A DNA stretch of 5,962 bases from Ruminococcaceae bacterium UBA4958 (GCA_002397355.1 DHAI01000072.1:3165-9126); one strand, 5' to 3'; shown: positions 1 through 5,962, counted from the stretch's first letter. The notes: generated from the letters alone by a model not told the origin. Program-made: numbers and translations.

Positions 1-2316
1 ACGAAAGAGCAGATCGGCCGCGAGGCCTTCCTCGGCCGCGCATGGGAATGGCGGAAAAAGTACGGCAGCCGCATTGTCGAGCAGCTCAAAAAACTCGGCT
101 GCTCGTGCGATTGGGACCGCGAGCGCTTCACGCTGGACGACGGCTGCTCGAAGGCCGTGCGGGAGGTCTTCGTCCGGCTTTATGAAAAAGGGCTGATCTA
201 CCGCGGCGAGCGCATCATCAACTGGTGCCCGCACTGCAAGACTTCCATCTCCGACGCGGAGGTGGAGTTTACGGAGCGCGACGGATTTTTCTGGCATCTG
301 CGCTACCCTTTCAAAGACGGCAGCGGCTGCCTGGAGCTTGCCACCACGAGGCCGGAGACCATGCTGGGCGACACCGCCGTCGCCGTTCATCCGAAAGACG
401 AGCGCTACCGGAAATTCGTTGGGAAAACGCTTGTCCTTCCGCTTGTCGGGCGCGAGATCCCCGTTGTGGCGGACGAATATGTGCAGCGCGACTTCGGCAC
501 CGGGGTGGTGAAGATTACACCGGCGCACGATCCGAACGATTTTGAGGTCGGCCTGCGCCACCATCTCCCCGTCATCAACGTGATGAACGAGGACGGGAGC
601 ATCAACGAAAACGGCGGAAAATACGCCGGCCTGCCCGGGCTTGAGGCCCGCAGGCGGATTGTGGAGGACCTGAAAGAGCGGGGCTTCCTCGTGAAAATCG
701 AACCCATCAAGCACAACGTCGGTTCCTGCTACCGCTGCGGCACGCCGGTGGAGCCGCGTGTCTCCAAGCAGTGGTTCGTCAGGATGAAGCCGCTGGCGGA
801 ACCCGCCATCCGGGCCGTGCGCGACCATGAGGTCCGTCTTCTGCCGGAGCGCATGGAAAAGATCTATTTCAACTGGATGGAGAATATCAGGGACTGGTGC
901 ATCTCGCGCCAGCTCTGGTGGGGCCACCGCATCCCCGCCTGGTACTGCAAAGACTGCGGCAAGATGATTGTCGCCCGGGAGGCGCCGCACGTCTGCCCGG
1001 CGTGCGGCGGCACGCATCTGAAACAGGACCCCGATACGCTGGACACCTGGTTTTCCTCGGCGCTTTGGCCGTTCTCCACGCTGGGCTGGCCGGACAAAAC
1101 GCCGGATCTCAGCTATTTTTACCCGACCGACGCGCTCGTCACGGGCTACGACATCATCTTTTTCTGGGTGGCCCGCATGATCTTCTCCGGCATCGAGCAG
1201 ACGGGGGAGGTCCCGTTCCACACCGTCCTTTTCCACGGGCTTGTGCGCGACGAACAGGGCTGCAAGATGTCGAAATCGCTCGGCAACGGCATCGATCCGC
1301 TCAAGGTGGTGGACCAGTACGGCGCCGATGCGCTGCGCTTCACGCTCGCCACGGGCAACAGCCCGGGGAACGATATGCGCTTCTCGAAGGAGCGCGTGGA
1401 GGCGAGCCGGAACTTCGCCAACAAGATCTGGAACGCGGCCCGCTATATCCGGATGAATCTGGAAGGGCACGACGTGCCGCGCAGCCTGCCGGACCGGCTC
1501 TCGCTCGCCGACAAGTGGATCGTGGACGCGTTCAACCGGACCGCAAAGTCCGTCACGGAAAATCTGGAGCATTTCGAGCTCGGCGTCGCCGTGCAGAATC
1601 TTTACGATTTCCTGTGGGACGAATTCTGCGACTGGTATATCGAGATCTCCAAGATCAGCCTCAATTCCGGCGACGAAGCGGCGGCGCAGTCTACGCGCCG
1701 GGTTCTGGTGTGGGTGATGTCCTCCACGATGCAGCTGCTCCATCCGTTCATGCCGTTCATCACGGAGGAGATCTGGCAGTCCCTGCCGCATGAAGGCGAT
1801 TCCATTATGGTTTCCAAATGGCCGGAGTACGGCGGGGACCACGCTTTCCCGGAGGCGGCGGAGGAAATGCGGAAGATCATGGAAGCCGTGCGCGCCGTGC
1901 GCAACCGCCGTGCGGAGATGAACGTTCCGCCGTCCCGCCGGACGCATCTCTATCTTGCTACCTCGTCGCCGGCGACCTTCCGCGAGGGCGTTTCGATTTT
2001 CAAACGGCTCGCCTGGGCAAGCAGCGTGGAGGTCGGCCCTTCGTTCGACATTGCGGGTGCGGTCACCATCGTCACCCCGGATGCGAAAATCTTCATTCCG
2101 ACGGATGAACTCGTGGACAAGAAAGCGGAGCTTGCGCGCCTGAACAAGGAGCTTGCATCCGCCGAGAAGCAGTTCGCAACGGCGCAGGCGAAGCTCAAAA
2201 ACGAGAAGTTTCTCTCCAAGGCGCCCGCCGACGTTGTGGACGGCGTGCGGCAGAACGCCGCGAAGCTCTCGGAGCATATCGCGCTCATCCGGTCCAGTAT
2301 CCGTGAGATCCAGTAA
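1..2316 (+). CDS. valS: Valyl-tRNA synthetase, 5'-truncated by window edge
   Basis: This class I aminoacyl-tRNA synthetase charges tRNA-Val in the cytoplasm and hydrolyses mischarged Thr-tRNA. The frame is open from base 1, so the coding region begins outside the window; an ATG-initiated start at 157 would cut a conserved helix. The visible 771 residues lack roughly the first 110 of a usual ~880-residue protein, including the HIGH motif. Numbering from base 1, the CP1 editing domain shows TTRPETMLGD (115-124) and AHDPND (175-180). Four CxxC pairs (C76/C79, C243/C246, C316/C319, C332/C335) fit the zinc knuckles of this family. DWCISRQLWWGH (298-309) is typical of ValRS rather than IleRS, KMSKS is at 422-426, and a basic, heptad-like C-terminal arm from about 700 to 771 contains the NEKFLSKAP signature. 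The gene ends in TAA, 9 nt before a terminator stem. Identification as ValRS is very secure. Confidence 0.98.
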   Translation, partial: TKEQIGREAFLGRAWEWRKKYGSRIVEQLKKLGCSCDWDRERFTLDDGCSKAVREVFVRLYEKGLIYRGERIINWCPHCKTSISDAEVEFTERDGFFWHLRYPFKDGSGCLELATTRPETMLGDTAVAVHPKDERYRKFVGKTLVLPLVGREIPVVADEYVQRDFGTGVVKITPAHDPNDFEVGLRHHLPVINVMNEDGSINENGGKYAGLPGLEARRRIVEDLKERGFLVKIEPIKHNVGSCYRCGTPVEPRVSKQWFVRMKPLAEPAIRAVRDHEVRLLPERMEKIYFNWMENIRDWCISRQLWWGHRIPAWYCKDCGKMIVAREAPHVCPACGGTHLKQDPDTLDTWFSSALWPFSTLGWPDKTPDLSYFYPTDALVTGYDIIFFWVARMIFSGIEQTGEVPFHTVLFHGLVRDEQGCKMSKSLGNGIDPLKVVDQYGADALRFTLATGNSPGNDMRFSKERVEASRNFANKIWNAARYIRMNLEGHDVPRSLPDRLSLADKWIVDAFNRTAKSVTENLEHFELGVAVQNLYDFLWDEFCDWYIEISKISLNSGDEAAAQSTRRVLVWVMSSTMQLLHPFMPFITEEIWQSLPHEGDSIMVSKWPEYGGDHAFPEAAEEMRKIMEAVRAVRNRRAEMNVPPSRRTHLYLATSSPATFREGVSIFKRLAWASSVEVGPSFDIAGAVTIVTPDAKIFIPTDELVDKKAELARLNKELASAEKQFATAQAKLKNEKFLSKAPADVVDGVRQNAAKLSEHIALIRSSIREIQ

Positions 2317-2325
2317 GCGGGCGGG

Positions 2326-2354
2326 AGGCGGGGAATCTCTCCCCGCCTTGTTTT
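2326..2354 (+). terminator. Intrinsic terminator after valS
   Basis: A perfect 9-bp GC-rich stem (aggcgggga, 2326-2334, with tccccgcct, 2340-2348) closes a 5-nt loop and is followed by the T-rich run ttgtttt. It starts 9 nt after the valS stop codon. The T-run is interrupted by one G, so some read-through into the next gene is possible. Confidence 0.85.
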
Positions 2355-2371
2355 GCGTTTCAGCATAGCGG

Positions 2372-2379
2372 AAGGAGGG
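2372..2379 (+). promoter_or_regulatory. Strong ribosome binding site fixing the GTG start of the FlaR-like gene
   Basis: AAGGAGGG contains a full AGGAGG core (2373-2378) 7 nt upstream of the GTG at 2386. It decides against the in-frame TTG at 2353, which lies inside the T-run of the valS terminator. Confidence 0.9.
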
Positions 2380-2385
2380 AGCAGC

Positions 2386-2925
2386 GTGAAGATCGCAATC
2401 CTCGGGTACAGCGGGAGCGGAAAATCGACGCTGGCAAAATATCTTGGCCACCGGTACGGCATCCCGGTGCTCTACCTGGACAGAGTGCAGTTTCTTCCGG
2501 GCTGGCAGGTGCGCGACAGGGGCGAAGCCGTGTCGATCGTCGAGGAGTTTATGAAACAGCCGTCCTGGGTGATAGACGGAAACTACTCCAACTTTTTGCA
2601 GGAAAAAAGGCTAGAACAGGCGGATTTCATCGTCTTCATGAATTTTTCCCGCCTCTCCTGCTTCTTTCGCGCCTGCAGGAGGTATTTGCAAAATCGTAAT
2701 ATTTCGCGCGAAAGCATGGCGGACGGCTGCCTGGAGAAAATGGACTGGGCGTTTGTCCGCTGGATTCTTTACGAGGGGCGCACGAAACGGAAACGCAGCC
2801 GCTACCGCGGCATCGTAGAGCGGTACCGGGAAAAGACGGTTATACTGAAAAACCAGAAACAGCTGGATCGGTTTATGGAGAAGCCTTTTTTCTCCGAACC
2901 GCCGCCCGCCGAAAATTTTTCTTGA
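2386..2925 (+). CDS. P-loop nucleotide-binding protein, FlaR / DNA topology modulation family
   Basis: This is a 179-residue cytosolic protein with an adenylate-kinase-like fold expected. A Walker A motif GYSGSGKST (7-15) sits right at the N-terminus. It is followed by LYLDRVQFLPGW (29-40), WVIDGNYS (61-68), and a basic stretch GRTKRKRSRYR (131-141) that resembles the arginine-rich lid of small nucleotide kinases. These blocks match proteins annotated 'DNA topology modulation protein FlaR' in Firmicutes. That name comes from old phenotype work; the biochemical substrate is not clear from sequence, and a nucleotide or small-metabolite kinase role is equally plausible. The start is GTG at 2386, set by a strong Shine-Dalgarno site. 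The stop is 16 nt before folC, so the two are probably co-transcribed. Bases 2581-2700 are only about 44% G+C, clearly below the flanking genes, which may hint at a different history. Confidence 0.88.
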   Translation: MKIAILGYSGSGKSTLAKYLGHRYGIPVLYLDRVQFLPGWQVRDRGEAVSIVEEFMKQPSWVIDGNYSNFLQEKRLEQADFIVFMNFSRLSCFFRACRRYLQNRNISRESMADGCLEKMDWAFVRWILYEGRTKRKRSRYRGIVERYREKTVILKNQKQLDRFMEKPFFSEPPPAENFS

Positions 2926-2941
2926 AAACGGAAGCCTTTCT

Positions 2942-4237
2942 ATGACATATGAAGAAGCACTGGCAAAAATCGATTCCTACGAGCGGTTCAGCCGCCGTCC
3001 GACGCTGGAGCGAATCGCCGCGCTGCTGGAACGGCTCGGCAATCCGCAGGACGGACTGCGATTCTTCCACGTTGCCGGCACGAACGGGAAGGGGACGACC
3101 TGTACGCTGCTTGCCTCCGTGATGACGGCGGCGGGGTACCGCACGGGACTGTATCTTTCCCCCCATGTGTGCGATTTCCGCGAGCGTATGCAGGTTGACG
3201 GCGAACCGATCCCGAAAGAGGAGCTCGCGCCCGCGGCGGAGCGGGTGTTCCGCGCCGCGGACGAACTGGAGGGACGCGGCGTCAGGGCCAACGAGTTCGA
3301 GGTGATCACCGCCGCCGCCATGCTGTGGTTCTCGGAGCGGAAGTGCGACGTCGTCGCGCTGGAAACCGGTCTCGGGGGCCGCTACGACGCGACGAATGTC
3401 GTAAGGAATCCGCTTGTTTCCGTCATTACCTCCATTTCGCTCGACCACACGCAGGTGCTCGGCGATACGGTCGAGCAGATCGCGGCCGAAAAAAGCGGGA
3501 TCATCAAGCCGGGACGTCCCGTCGTCTGCGGGCCGGGGCTGCCGCCCGGCGCACTGGAAGTGGTCCGCCGGGCGGCCGGCGCATGCGGAAGCCGCTTCGT
3601 CGAAGCGGATGCGGCTTCCCTTTCCGCGGAAAAATTCAGTCTGGCCGGAACGGAACTTACCTACCGCGGCGAACCGCTCTTTCTGCCGCTCGCCGGAGAG
3701 CATCAACTGAAAAACGCGGCCACGGCGCTCGCCGTGTTGGATATCCTGCGCGGAGAAGGGGTCCGTGTGCCGCTTCCCGCCGTGCGCGCCGGATTTGCGG
3801 CGACACGCCTGCCCGCGCGCCTGGAGCTGATCTCCGCCGATCCGCCCATCGTTGTCGACGGTGCGCATAACCCGGAGGGGATCGCCGCCCTTGCCGACGC
3901 CCTGCGGCGTTTTTTGCCCGGCAGGGAAATCGTCGCCGTGATGGGTATGATGGCGGACAAAGACGTTCCGCACGCCGTCCGGAGCCTTTCCGGCCTCTTT
4001 TCCCGCGTGGTTGCCGTTGCGCCGCCTTCTCCGCGCGCCATGGGCGCGCGGCAGCTCGCAGCTCTTTGGCGGGCCGCCGGCACGCCCGCTTCCGCCGCGG
4101 CCGACGCGAAAGGTGCGCTCGAAGAAGCCTTTTCCGCGCTGAAGCCGGGCGGCGCTCTCGTCATCTGCGGCTCGTTTTATCTTGCCGGCGAGCTTCGCGC
4201 TCCGGCTCTGCAAATACTGAAAATCCGCAAAAAATAA
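2942..4237 (+). CDS. folC: Bifunctional dihydrofolate synthase / folylpolyglutamate synthase
   Basis: This Mur-ligase-family ATP-dependent enzyme of folate biosynthesis adds glutamate to dihydropteroate and extends polyglutamate tails on folates. The 431 residues match the family length. Visible blocks are HVAGTNGKGTT (43-53, the P-loop), ETGLGGRYDATN (141-152), SLDHTQVLGDT (166-176), AAEKSGIIKPG (181-191, with K184 at the position of the usually carbamylated lysine), VVDGAHNPEG (304-313) at the start of the C-terminal domain, MADKDV (337-342) and CGSFYLAGE (409-417). The ATG at 2942 has only a weak upstream GGAAG (2930-2934). It follows the FlaR-like gene by 16 nt, suggesting one mRNA. Whether both activities are present cannot be decided from motifs, but no separate folate-pathway gene lies nearby. 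Proximity to valS is a familiar Firmicute arrangement. Confidence 0.97.
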   Translation: MTYEEALAKIDSYERFSRRPTLERIAALLERLGNPQDGLRFFHVAGTNGKGTTCTLLASVMTAAGYRTGLYLSPHVCDFRERMQVDGEPIPKEELAPAAERVFRAADELEGRGVRANEFEVITAAAMLWFSERKCDVVALETGLGGRYDATNVVRNPLVSVITSISLDHTQVLGDTVEQIAAEKSGIIKPGRPVVCGPGLPPGALEVVRRAAGACGSRFVEADAASLSAEKFSLAGTELTYRGEPLFLPLAGEHQLKNAATALAVLDILRGEGVRVPLPAVRAGFAATRLPARLELISADPPIVVDGAHNPEGIAALADALRRFLPGREIVAVMGMMADKDVPHAVRSLSGLFSRVVAVAPPSPRAMGARQLAALWRAAGTPASAAADAKGALEEAFSALKPGGALVICGSFYLAGELRAPALQILKIRKK

Positions 4238-4272
4238 ACGGCTTGTCCTCAAATTTCGAGCAAAAATTCATT

Positions 4273-4309
4273 CCCCGTCCGTTATTGTTATGGACAGGGG
4301 ATATTTTTT
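4273..4309 (+). terminator. Bulged intrinsic terminator after folC
   Basis: CCCCGTCC (4273-4280) pairs with GGAC (4292-4295) and GGGG (4297-4300), leaving A4296 bulged and an 11-nt A/T-rich loop. A run of six T residues follows at 4304-4309. It lies 35 nt after the folC stop and separates folC from the spoIIA genes. The bulge makes it weaker than the valS terminator. Confidence 0.72.
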
Positions 4310-4326
4310 GCCCGAACGGGGCAAAA
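4306..4326 (+). promoter_or_regulatory. Second hairpin overlapping the terminator T-run, upstream of spoIIAA
   Basis: TTTTGCCC (4306-4313) is perfectly complementary to GGGCAAAA (4319-4326) across a 5-nt loop. Its left arm uses the last four T residues of the preceding terminator. No T-run follows on the plus strand, so it is not itself a terminator for folC. It may be a leader-RNA structure for spoIIAA or simply chance; the function is unknown. Confidence 0.35.
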
Positions 4327-4343
4327 TAAATGGATTGTGATTC

Positions 4344-4349
4344 GGGAGG
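4344..4349 (+). promoter_or_regulatory. Ribosome binding site deciding the spoIIAA start
   Basis: GGGAGG lies 8 nt before ATG 4358. It supports this ATG over the in-frame GTG at 4337, which lies upstream of the site and would add seven residues not expected for SpoIIAA. Confidence 0.85.
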
Positions 4350-4357
4350 CACAGGAT

Positions 4358-4690
4358 ATGGGCGTTAGGCTGATTTTGAAAAACGAAGTCCTCACCGCTG
4401 TCCTAAGCGGGGAGATCGATCACCACTCCGCGCGGGAGATCCGCAGCGAGATCGATTCTACGGCGACGAAAGTGAAGCCCAAGAAGCTTGCCCTCGATTT
4501 TTCCGCCGTCAGTTTTATGGACAGCTCCGGCATCGGCCTGGCCATGGGCCGGTGCAAGCTGATGCACCTTTGGGGCGGCGAGGTGGAGATCATCAATCTC
4601 CCGCCGAATCTCGAGAGAATCGTTTCGCTTGCGGGCCTCGGCCAGCTCTGCACGATCAGAAAGGAGAACAGCGATGAAGCCGATGAATGA
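4358..4690 (+). CDS. spoIIAA: Anti-sigma F factor antagonist SpoIIAA (STAS domain)
   Basis: SpoIIAA is the anti-anti-sigma factor of the sigma F switch. In dephosphorylated form it binds the SpoIIAB-sigma F complex and releases sigma F in the forespore; SpoIIAB inactivates it by serine phosphorylation, and the phosphatase SpoIIE (not in this window) reverses this. The 110-residue protein is one STAS domain, close to the ~117 residues of the Bacillus protein. GEIDHHSA (18-25) and FMDSSGIG (53-60) are diagnostic. S56, the first serine of the DSSG block, aligns with the phosphorylated Ser58 of B. subtilis. The gene is first in the spoIIA operon and its end overlaps spoIIAB by 17 nt. The context of spoIIAB and sigF separates it from other STAS antagonists such as RsbV. 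Confidence 0.96.
   Translation: MGVRLILKNEVLTAVLSGEIDHHSAREIRSEIDSTATKVKPKKLALDFSAVSFMDSSGIGLAMGRCKLMHLWGGEVEIINLPPNLERIVSLAGLGQLCTIRKENSDEADE
4661..4666 (+). promoter_or_regulatory. Ribosome binding site of spoIIAB, inside spoIIAA
   Basis: AAGGAG lies 7 nt before ATG 4674 and within the last codons of spoIIAA. It sets the SpoIIAB start and places translation of the second gene inside the first. A further in-frame ATG at 4683 is less well spaced. Confidence 0.85.
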
Positions 4691-5117
4691 AATGCACGTC
4701 TCGTTCCCGAGCAGTTCGGCCAACGAAGGATTCGCGCGGGCGGCCGTTGCGGCGTTCGTCGCGCAGCTCGACCCTACGGTGGACGAGCTGTGCGATATTC
4801 GCACCGCTGTGTCGGAGGCCGTCACGAACTGCATTGTACATGCTTACAGGAACACGATCGGAACGATTTCCGTCACCTGTAAGATCTTTGAGAATGGGTG
4901 CGTCGTCGTGCGCATCCGCGATAGAGGCTGCGGCATTGCGGACATCAAGCAGGCCATGCAGCCGATGTTCACGACGCAGGAGGGCGAGCGCGCGGGCCTC
5001 GGCTTCGCGGTGATGCAGAATTTCATGGACAGGCTGCACGTCTCTTCCCGCCCGGGAAAAGGGACGTCCGTCACGATGCAGAAGACAATCCGCCGCCGGC
5101 AGGATAATGGGAAATGA
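4674..5117 (+). CDS. spoIIAB: Anti-sigma F factor and serine kinase SpoIIAB
   Basis: SpoIIAB is a GHKL-fold protein that binds sigma F and keeps it inactive before asymmetric division, and that phosphorylates SpoIIAA using ATP. The 147 residues match the usual ~146. The N-terminal block NEMHVSFPS (5-13) is the family signature. QLDPTVDEL (31-39) follows, then the N-box SEAVTN (47-52; E48 aligns with the catalytic glutamate and N52 with the Mg-binding asparagine). The G1 box is RDRGCGI (82-88) and the ATP-lid/G2 box is GERAGLGF (104-111), followed by NFMD (116-119). The start at 4674 is favoured by its Shine-Dalgarno site; the frame is open 45 nt further upstream, but that would add 15 unrelated residues. 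It overlaps spoIIAA by 17 nt and sigF by 11 nt. All catalytic elements appear intact. Confidence 0.97.
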   Translation: MKPMNEMHVSFPSSSANEGFARAAVAAFVAQLDPTVDELCDIRTAVSEAVTNCIVHAYRNTIGTISVTCKIFENGCVVVRIRDRGCGIADIKQAMQPMFTTQEGERAGLGFAVMQNFMDRLHVSSRPGKGTSVTMQKTIRRRQDNGK

Positions 5118-5757
5118 CCGCCTCGTCGAGGAAAATCTCGGCCTGGTTCACGCCTGCGCGAAGCATTTCAAAGGCCGCGGCGTGGAATACGACGACCTGT
5201 TTCAGGCCGGCTGCCTCGGCCTGGTAAAAGCGGTTGAGAACTATGACAAAAGCCGTGGAACCCGATTTTCCACCTATGCGGTCCCGGTGATTCTCGGCGA
5301 GATCCGGCGTTTGTTCCGCGACGGGGGCGTCTTGAAAGTCAGCCGCGGCCTGAAAGAGCTTTCCGTGCGCGCGTCCCGGGAAGCCGCCGCGTTCGCTGAA
5401 CGCGAGGGTCGTTCCCCGTCGGTGGCGGAGCTGGCGGAGCTTCTCGGCGTGGAGCCGGCGGAAGCCGCCGAAGCGCTCGGCGCGGCGCAGATTCCGCTGT
5501 CCCTGACGGAGAACGAAGACGAGGGAGGCGGGCAGACCGACGTGGCGGTGGAGCCGGAAGAAGAAAAGCTTGCGGAGTTGCTTTCCCTCAAACAGGTGGT
5601 GACCGAACTGGAGCCGAGAGACCAGAAGATTATCGTCCTGCGGTATTTCCGAAGCCATACCCAGGTGGAAACGGCGGCCGCCCTCGGTATGACGCAGGTC
5701 CAGGTTTCCCGGCGGGAGAAAAAAATCCTGGGGGAACTCCGGCAGAAATTATCCTAA
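5107..5757 (+). CDS. sigF: RNA polymerase sporulation sigma factor SigF (sigma F), short N-terminus
   Basis: Sigma F (also SpoIIAC) is the first forespore-specific sigma factor; it directs core RNA polymerase to early forespore promoters and is held by SpoIIAB. Region 2 spans about 1-74 with YDDLFQAGCLGLVKA (28-42) and FSTYAVPVILGEIRRLFRD (54-72). KVSRGLKELS (77-86) opens region 3 and is closer to sigma F than to sigma G. An acidic linker (134-154) follows, then region 4 with a helix-turn-helix at about 185-208 (THTQ-like entry, VQVSRREKKIL). At 216 residues it is about 40 shorter than the ~255-residue B. subtilis protein, mostly because it begins where region 2.1 begins. Upstream in frame there is no ATG, GTG or TTG before the stop at 5011, so no longer standard start exists. 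Only AGGA at 5101-5104 precedes the ATG, too close to work well, so translation is probably coupled to spoIIAB. Confidence 0.95.
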   Translation: MGNDRLVEENLGLVHACAKHFKGRGVEYDDLFQAGCLGLVKAVENYDKSRGTRFSTYAVPVILGEIRRLFRDGGVLKVSRGLKELSVRASREAAAFAEREGRSPSVAELAELLGVEPAEAAEALGAAQIPLSLTENEDEGGGQTDVAVEPEEEKLAELLSLKQVVTELEPRDQKIIVLRYFRSHTQVETAAALGMTQVQVSRREKKILGELRQKLS

Positions 5758-5758
5758 G

Positions 5759-5808
5759 GCAGGAAAGCCTCTCCCCGGCGGTAAAGCGCCGGGGAGAGGC
5801 TTTCCTGC
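5759..5808. terminator. Perfect 22-bp inverted repeat, likely bidirectional terminator
   Basis: The 22-nt arm at 5759-5780 is perfectly complementary to the arm at 5787-5808, with a 6-nt loop GTAAAG. It begins two nt after the sigF stop codon and ends 10 nt from the metA stop on the other strand. The GC core is flanked by AAA on one side and TTT on the other, so each strand reads core stem then a short T-run (only three T). The position between convergent genes supports a shared terminator; the poor T-run lowers certainty about the mechanism. Confidence 0.82.
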
Positions 5809-5818
5809 TGCAGGGACG

Positions 5819-5962
5819 TCAATCCTGTTCCGAGATTCTGCCGATCTCATAGGGGGTGTTCTGGTAAACGAAGTAATTCAGCCAGTTTGAAAATAACAGG
5901 AACGCGTGGCTGCGCCATACGAACGGCGGTTCCTGCCGGGGATCGTCGTCCGGGAAATAATT
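5819..5962 (-). CDS. metA: Homoserine O-acyltransferase MetA, C-terminal fragment (cut by window edge)
   Basis: MetA transfers an acyl group (succinyl or acetyl) to homoserine, the first committed step of methionine synthesis in the cytoplasm. Only the last 47 residues are in the window, read on the minus strand and ending in TGA (5821-5819). The fragment starts NYFPDDDP and contains the highly characteristic blocks [16 protein letters not shown] and [13 protein letters not shown], the usual C-terminus of the MetA family, then a short tail GRISEQD. The residue that separates acetyl- from succinyl-CoA use and the catalytic Cys-His-Glu residues lie outside, so the donor cannot be stated. The gene is convergent with sigF and shares the inverted-repeat terminator. 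It has no obvious functional tie to sporulation. Confidence 0.92.
   Translation of the reverse strand, partial: NYFPDDDPRQEPPFVWRSHAFLLFSNWLNYFVYQNTPYEIGRISEQD

Noticed and set aside
897..1793. A 298-codon plus-strand frame inside valS
   Set aside because: It lies fully within the conserved catalytic part of valS in another frame, and its Arg/Ala/Gly-rich translation shows no domain.
2353..2385. TTG at 2353 as the start of the FlaR-like protein
   Set aside because: It falls within the T-run of the valS terminator, has no ribosome binding site, and would place 11 extra residues before a family that starts almost directly at the P-loop strand.
2880..2940. Short repeated string GAAGCCTTT near 2880 and 2931
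   Set aside because: It is nine bases long, recurs elsewhere in similar form (around 4124), and flanks nothing that suggests a mobile or regulatory element.
2873..4252. A 459-codon open frame on the minus strand opposite folC
   Set aside because: It is a compositional shadow of a GC-rich gene: the translation is rich in Arg, Gly and His without any recognisable domain, and folC on the plus strand has all its family motifs.
4291..4317. Possible sigma H promoter (TGGACAG ... GAAC)
   Set aside because: Several consensus positions mismatch in both boxes and the spacing is about one base too long, so I do not annotate it.
4337..4357. GTG at 4337 as the start of spoIIAA
   Set aside because: The only good Shine-Dalgarno sequence (4344-4349) lies downstream of it and fits ATG 4358, and the shorter protein matches the family.
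5071..5658. A 195-codon minus-strand frame opposite sigF
   Set aside because: It mirrors sigF and crosses the end of spoIIAB; no motif or plausible translation start supports it.

Overview
The window looks like chromosomal DNA from an endospore-forming Firmicute with a GC-rich genome. Coding rows run mostly around 60-70% G+C. The complete spoIIA sporulation operon rules out a non-Firmicute source on established grounds. High GC together with clostridia-like gene content suggests a member of the Clostridia, possibly Oscillospiraceae-like; that taxonomic guess is inference.

Layout from left to right: (1) the 3' part of valS (valyl-tRNA synthetase), cut by the left edge and closed by an intrinsic terminator; (2) a small P-loop gene of the 'DNA topology modulation protein FlaR' type, followed 16 nt later by folC (dihydrofolate/folylpolyglutamate synthase), which together look like one transcription unit; (3) a 120-nt gap with a bulged terminator hairpin and a second overlapping hairpin; (4) spoIIAA-spoIIAB-sigF, three tightly overlapping genes encoding anti-anti-sigma factor, anti-sigma factor/kinase and the forespore sigma factor; (5) a perfect 22-bp inverted repeat directly after sigF, acting as a likely bidirectional terminator; (6) on the minus strand, the last 47 codons of a metA-type homoserine O-acyltransferase, cut by the right edge.

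valS next to folC is a common Firmicute arrangement, and here the FlaR-like gene sits between them. The spoIIA genes form the classical partner-switching module. SpoIIAB holds sigma F inactive and phosphorylates SpoIIAA on a conserved serine; dephosphorylated SpoIIAA displaces SpoIIAB and frees sigma F in the forespore. All key residues of this switch are visible.

No wholly new system is visible. The points most worth a second look are a SigF that starts about 30 residues later than the Bacillus protein and so lacks region 1.2, its lack of a usable Shine-Dalgarno site with an 11-nt overlap onto spoIIAB, the alternative RNA structures in front of spoIIAA, and the unusually long perfect palindrome between sigF and metA. 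There is no gene-free stretch longer than 300 bases.
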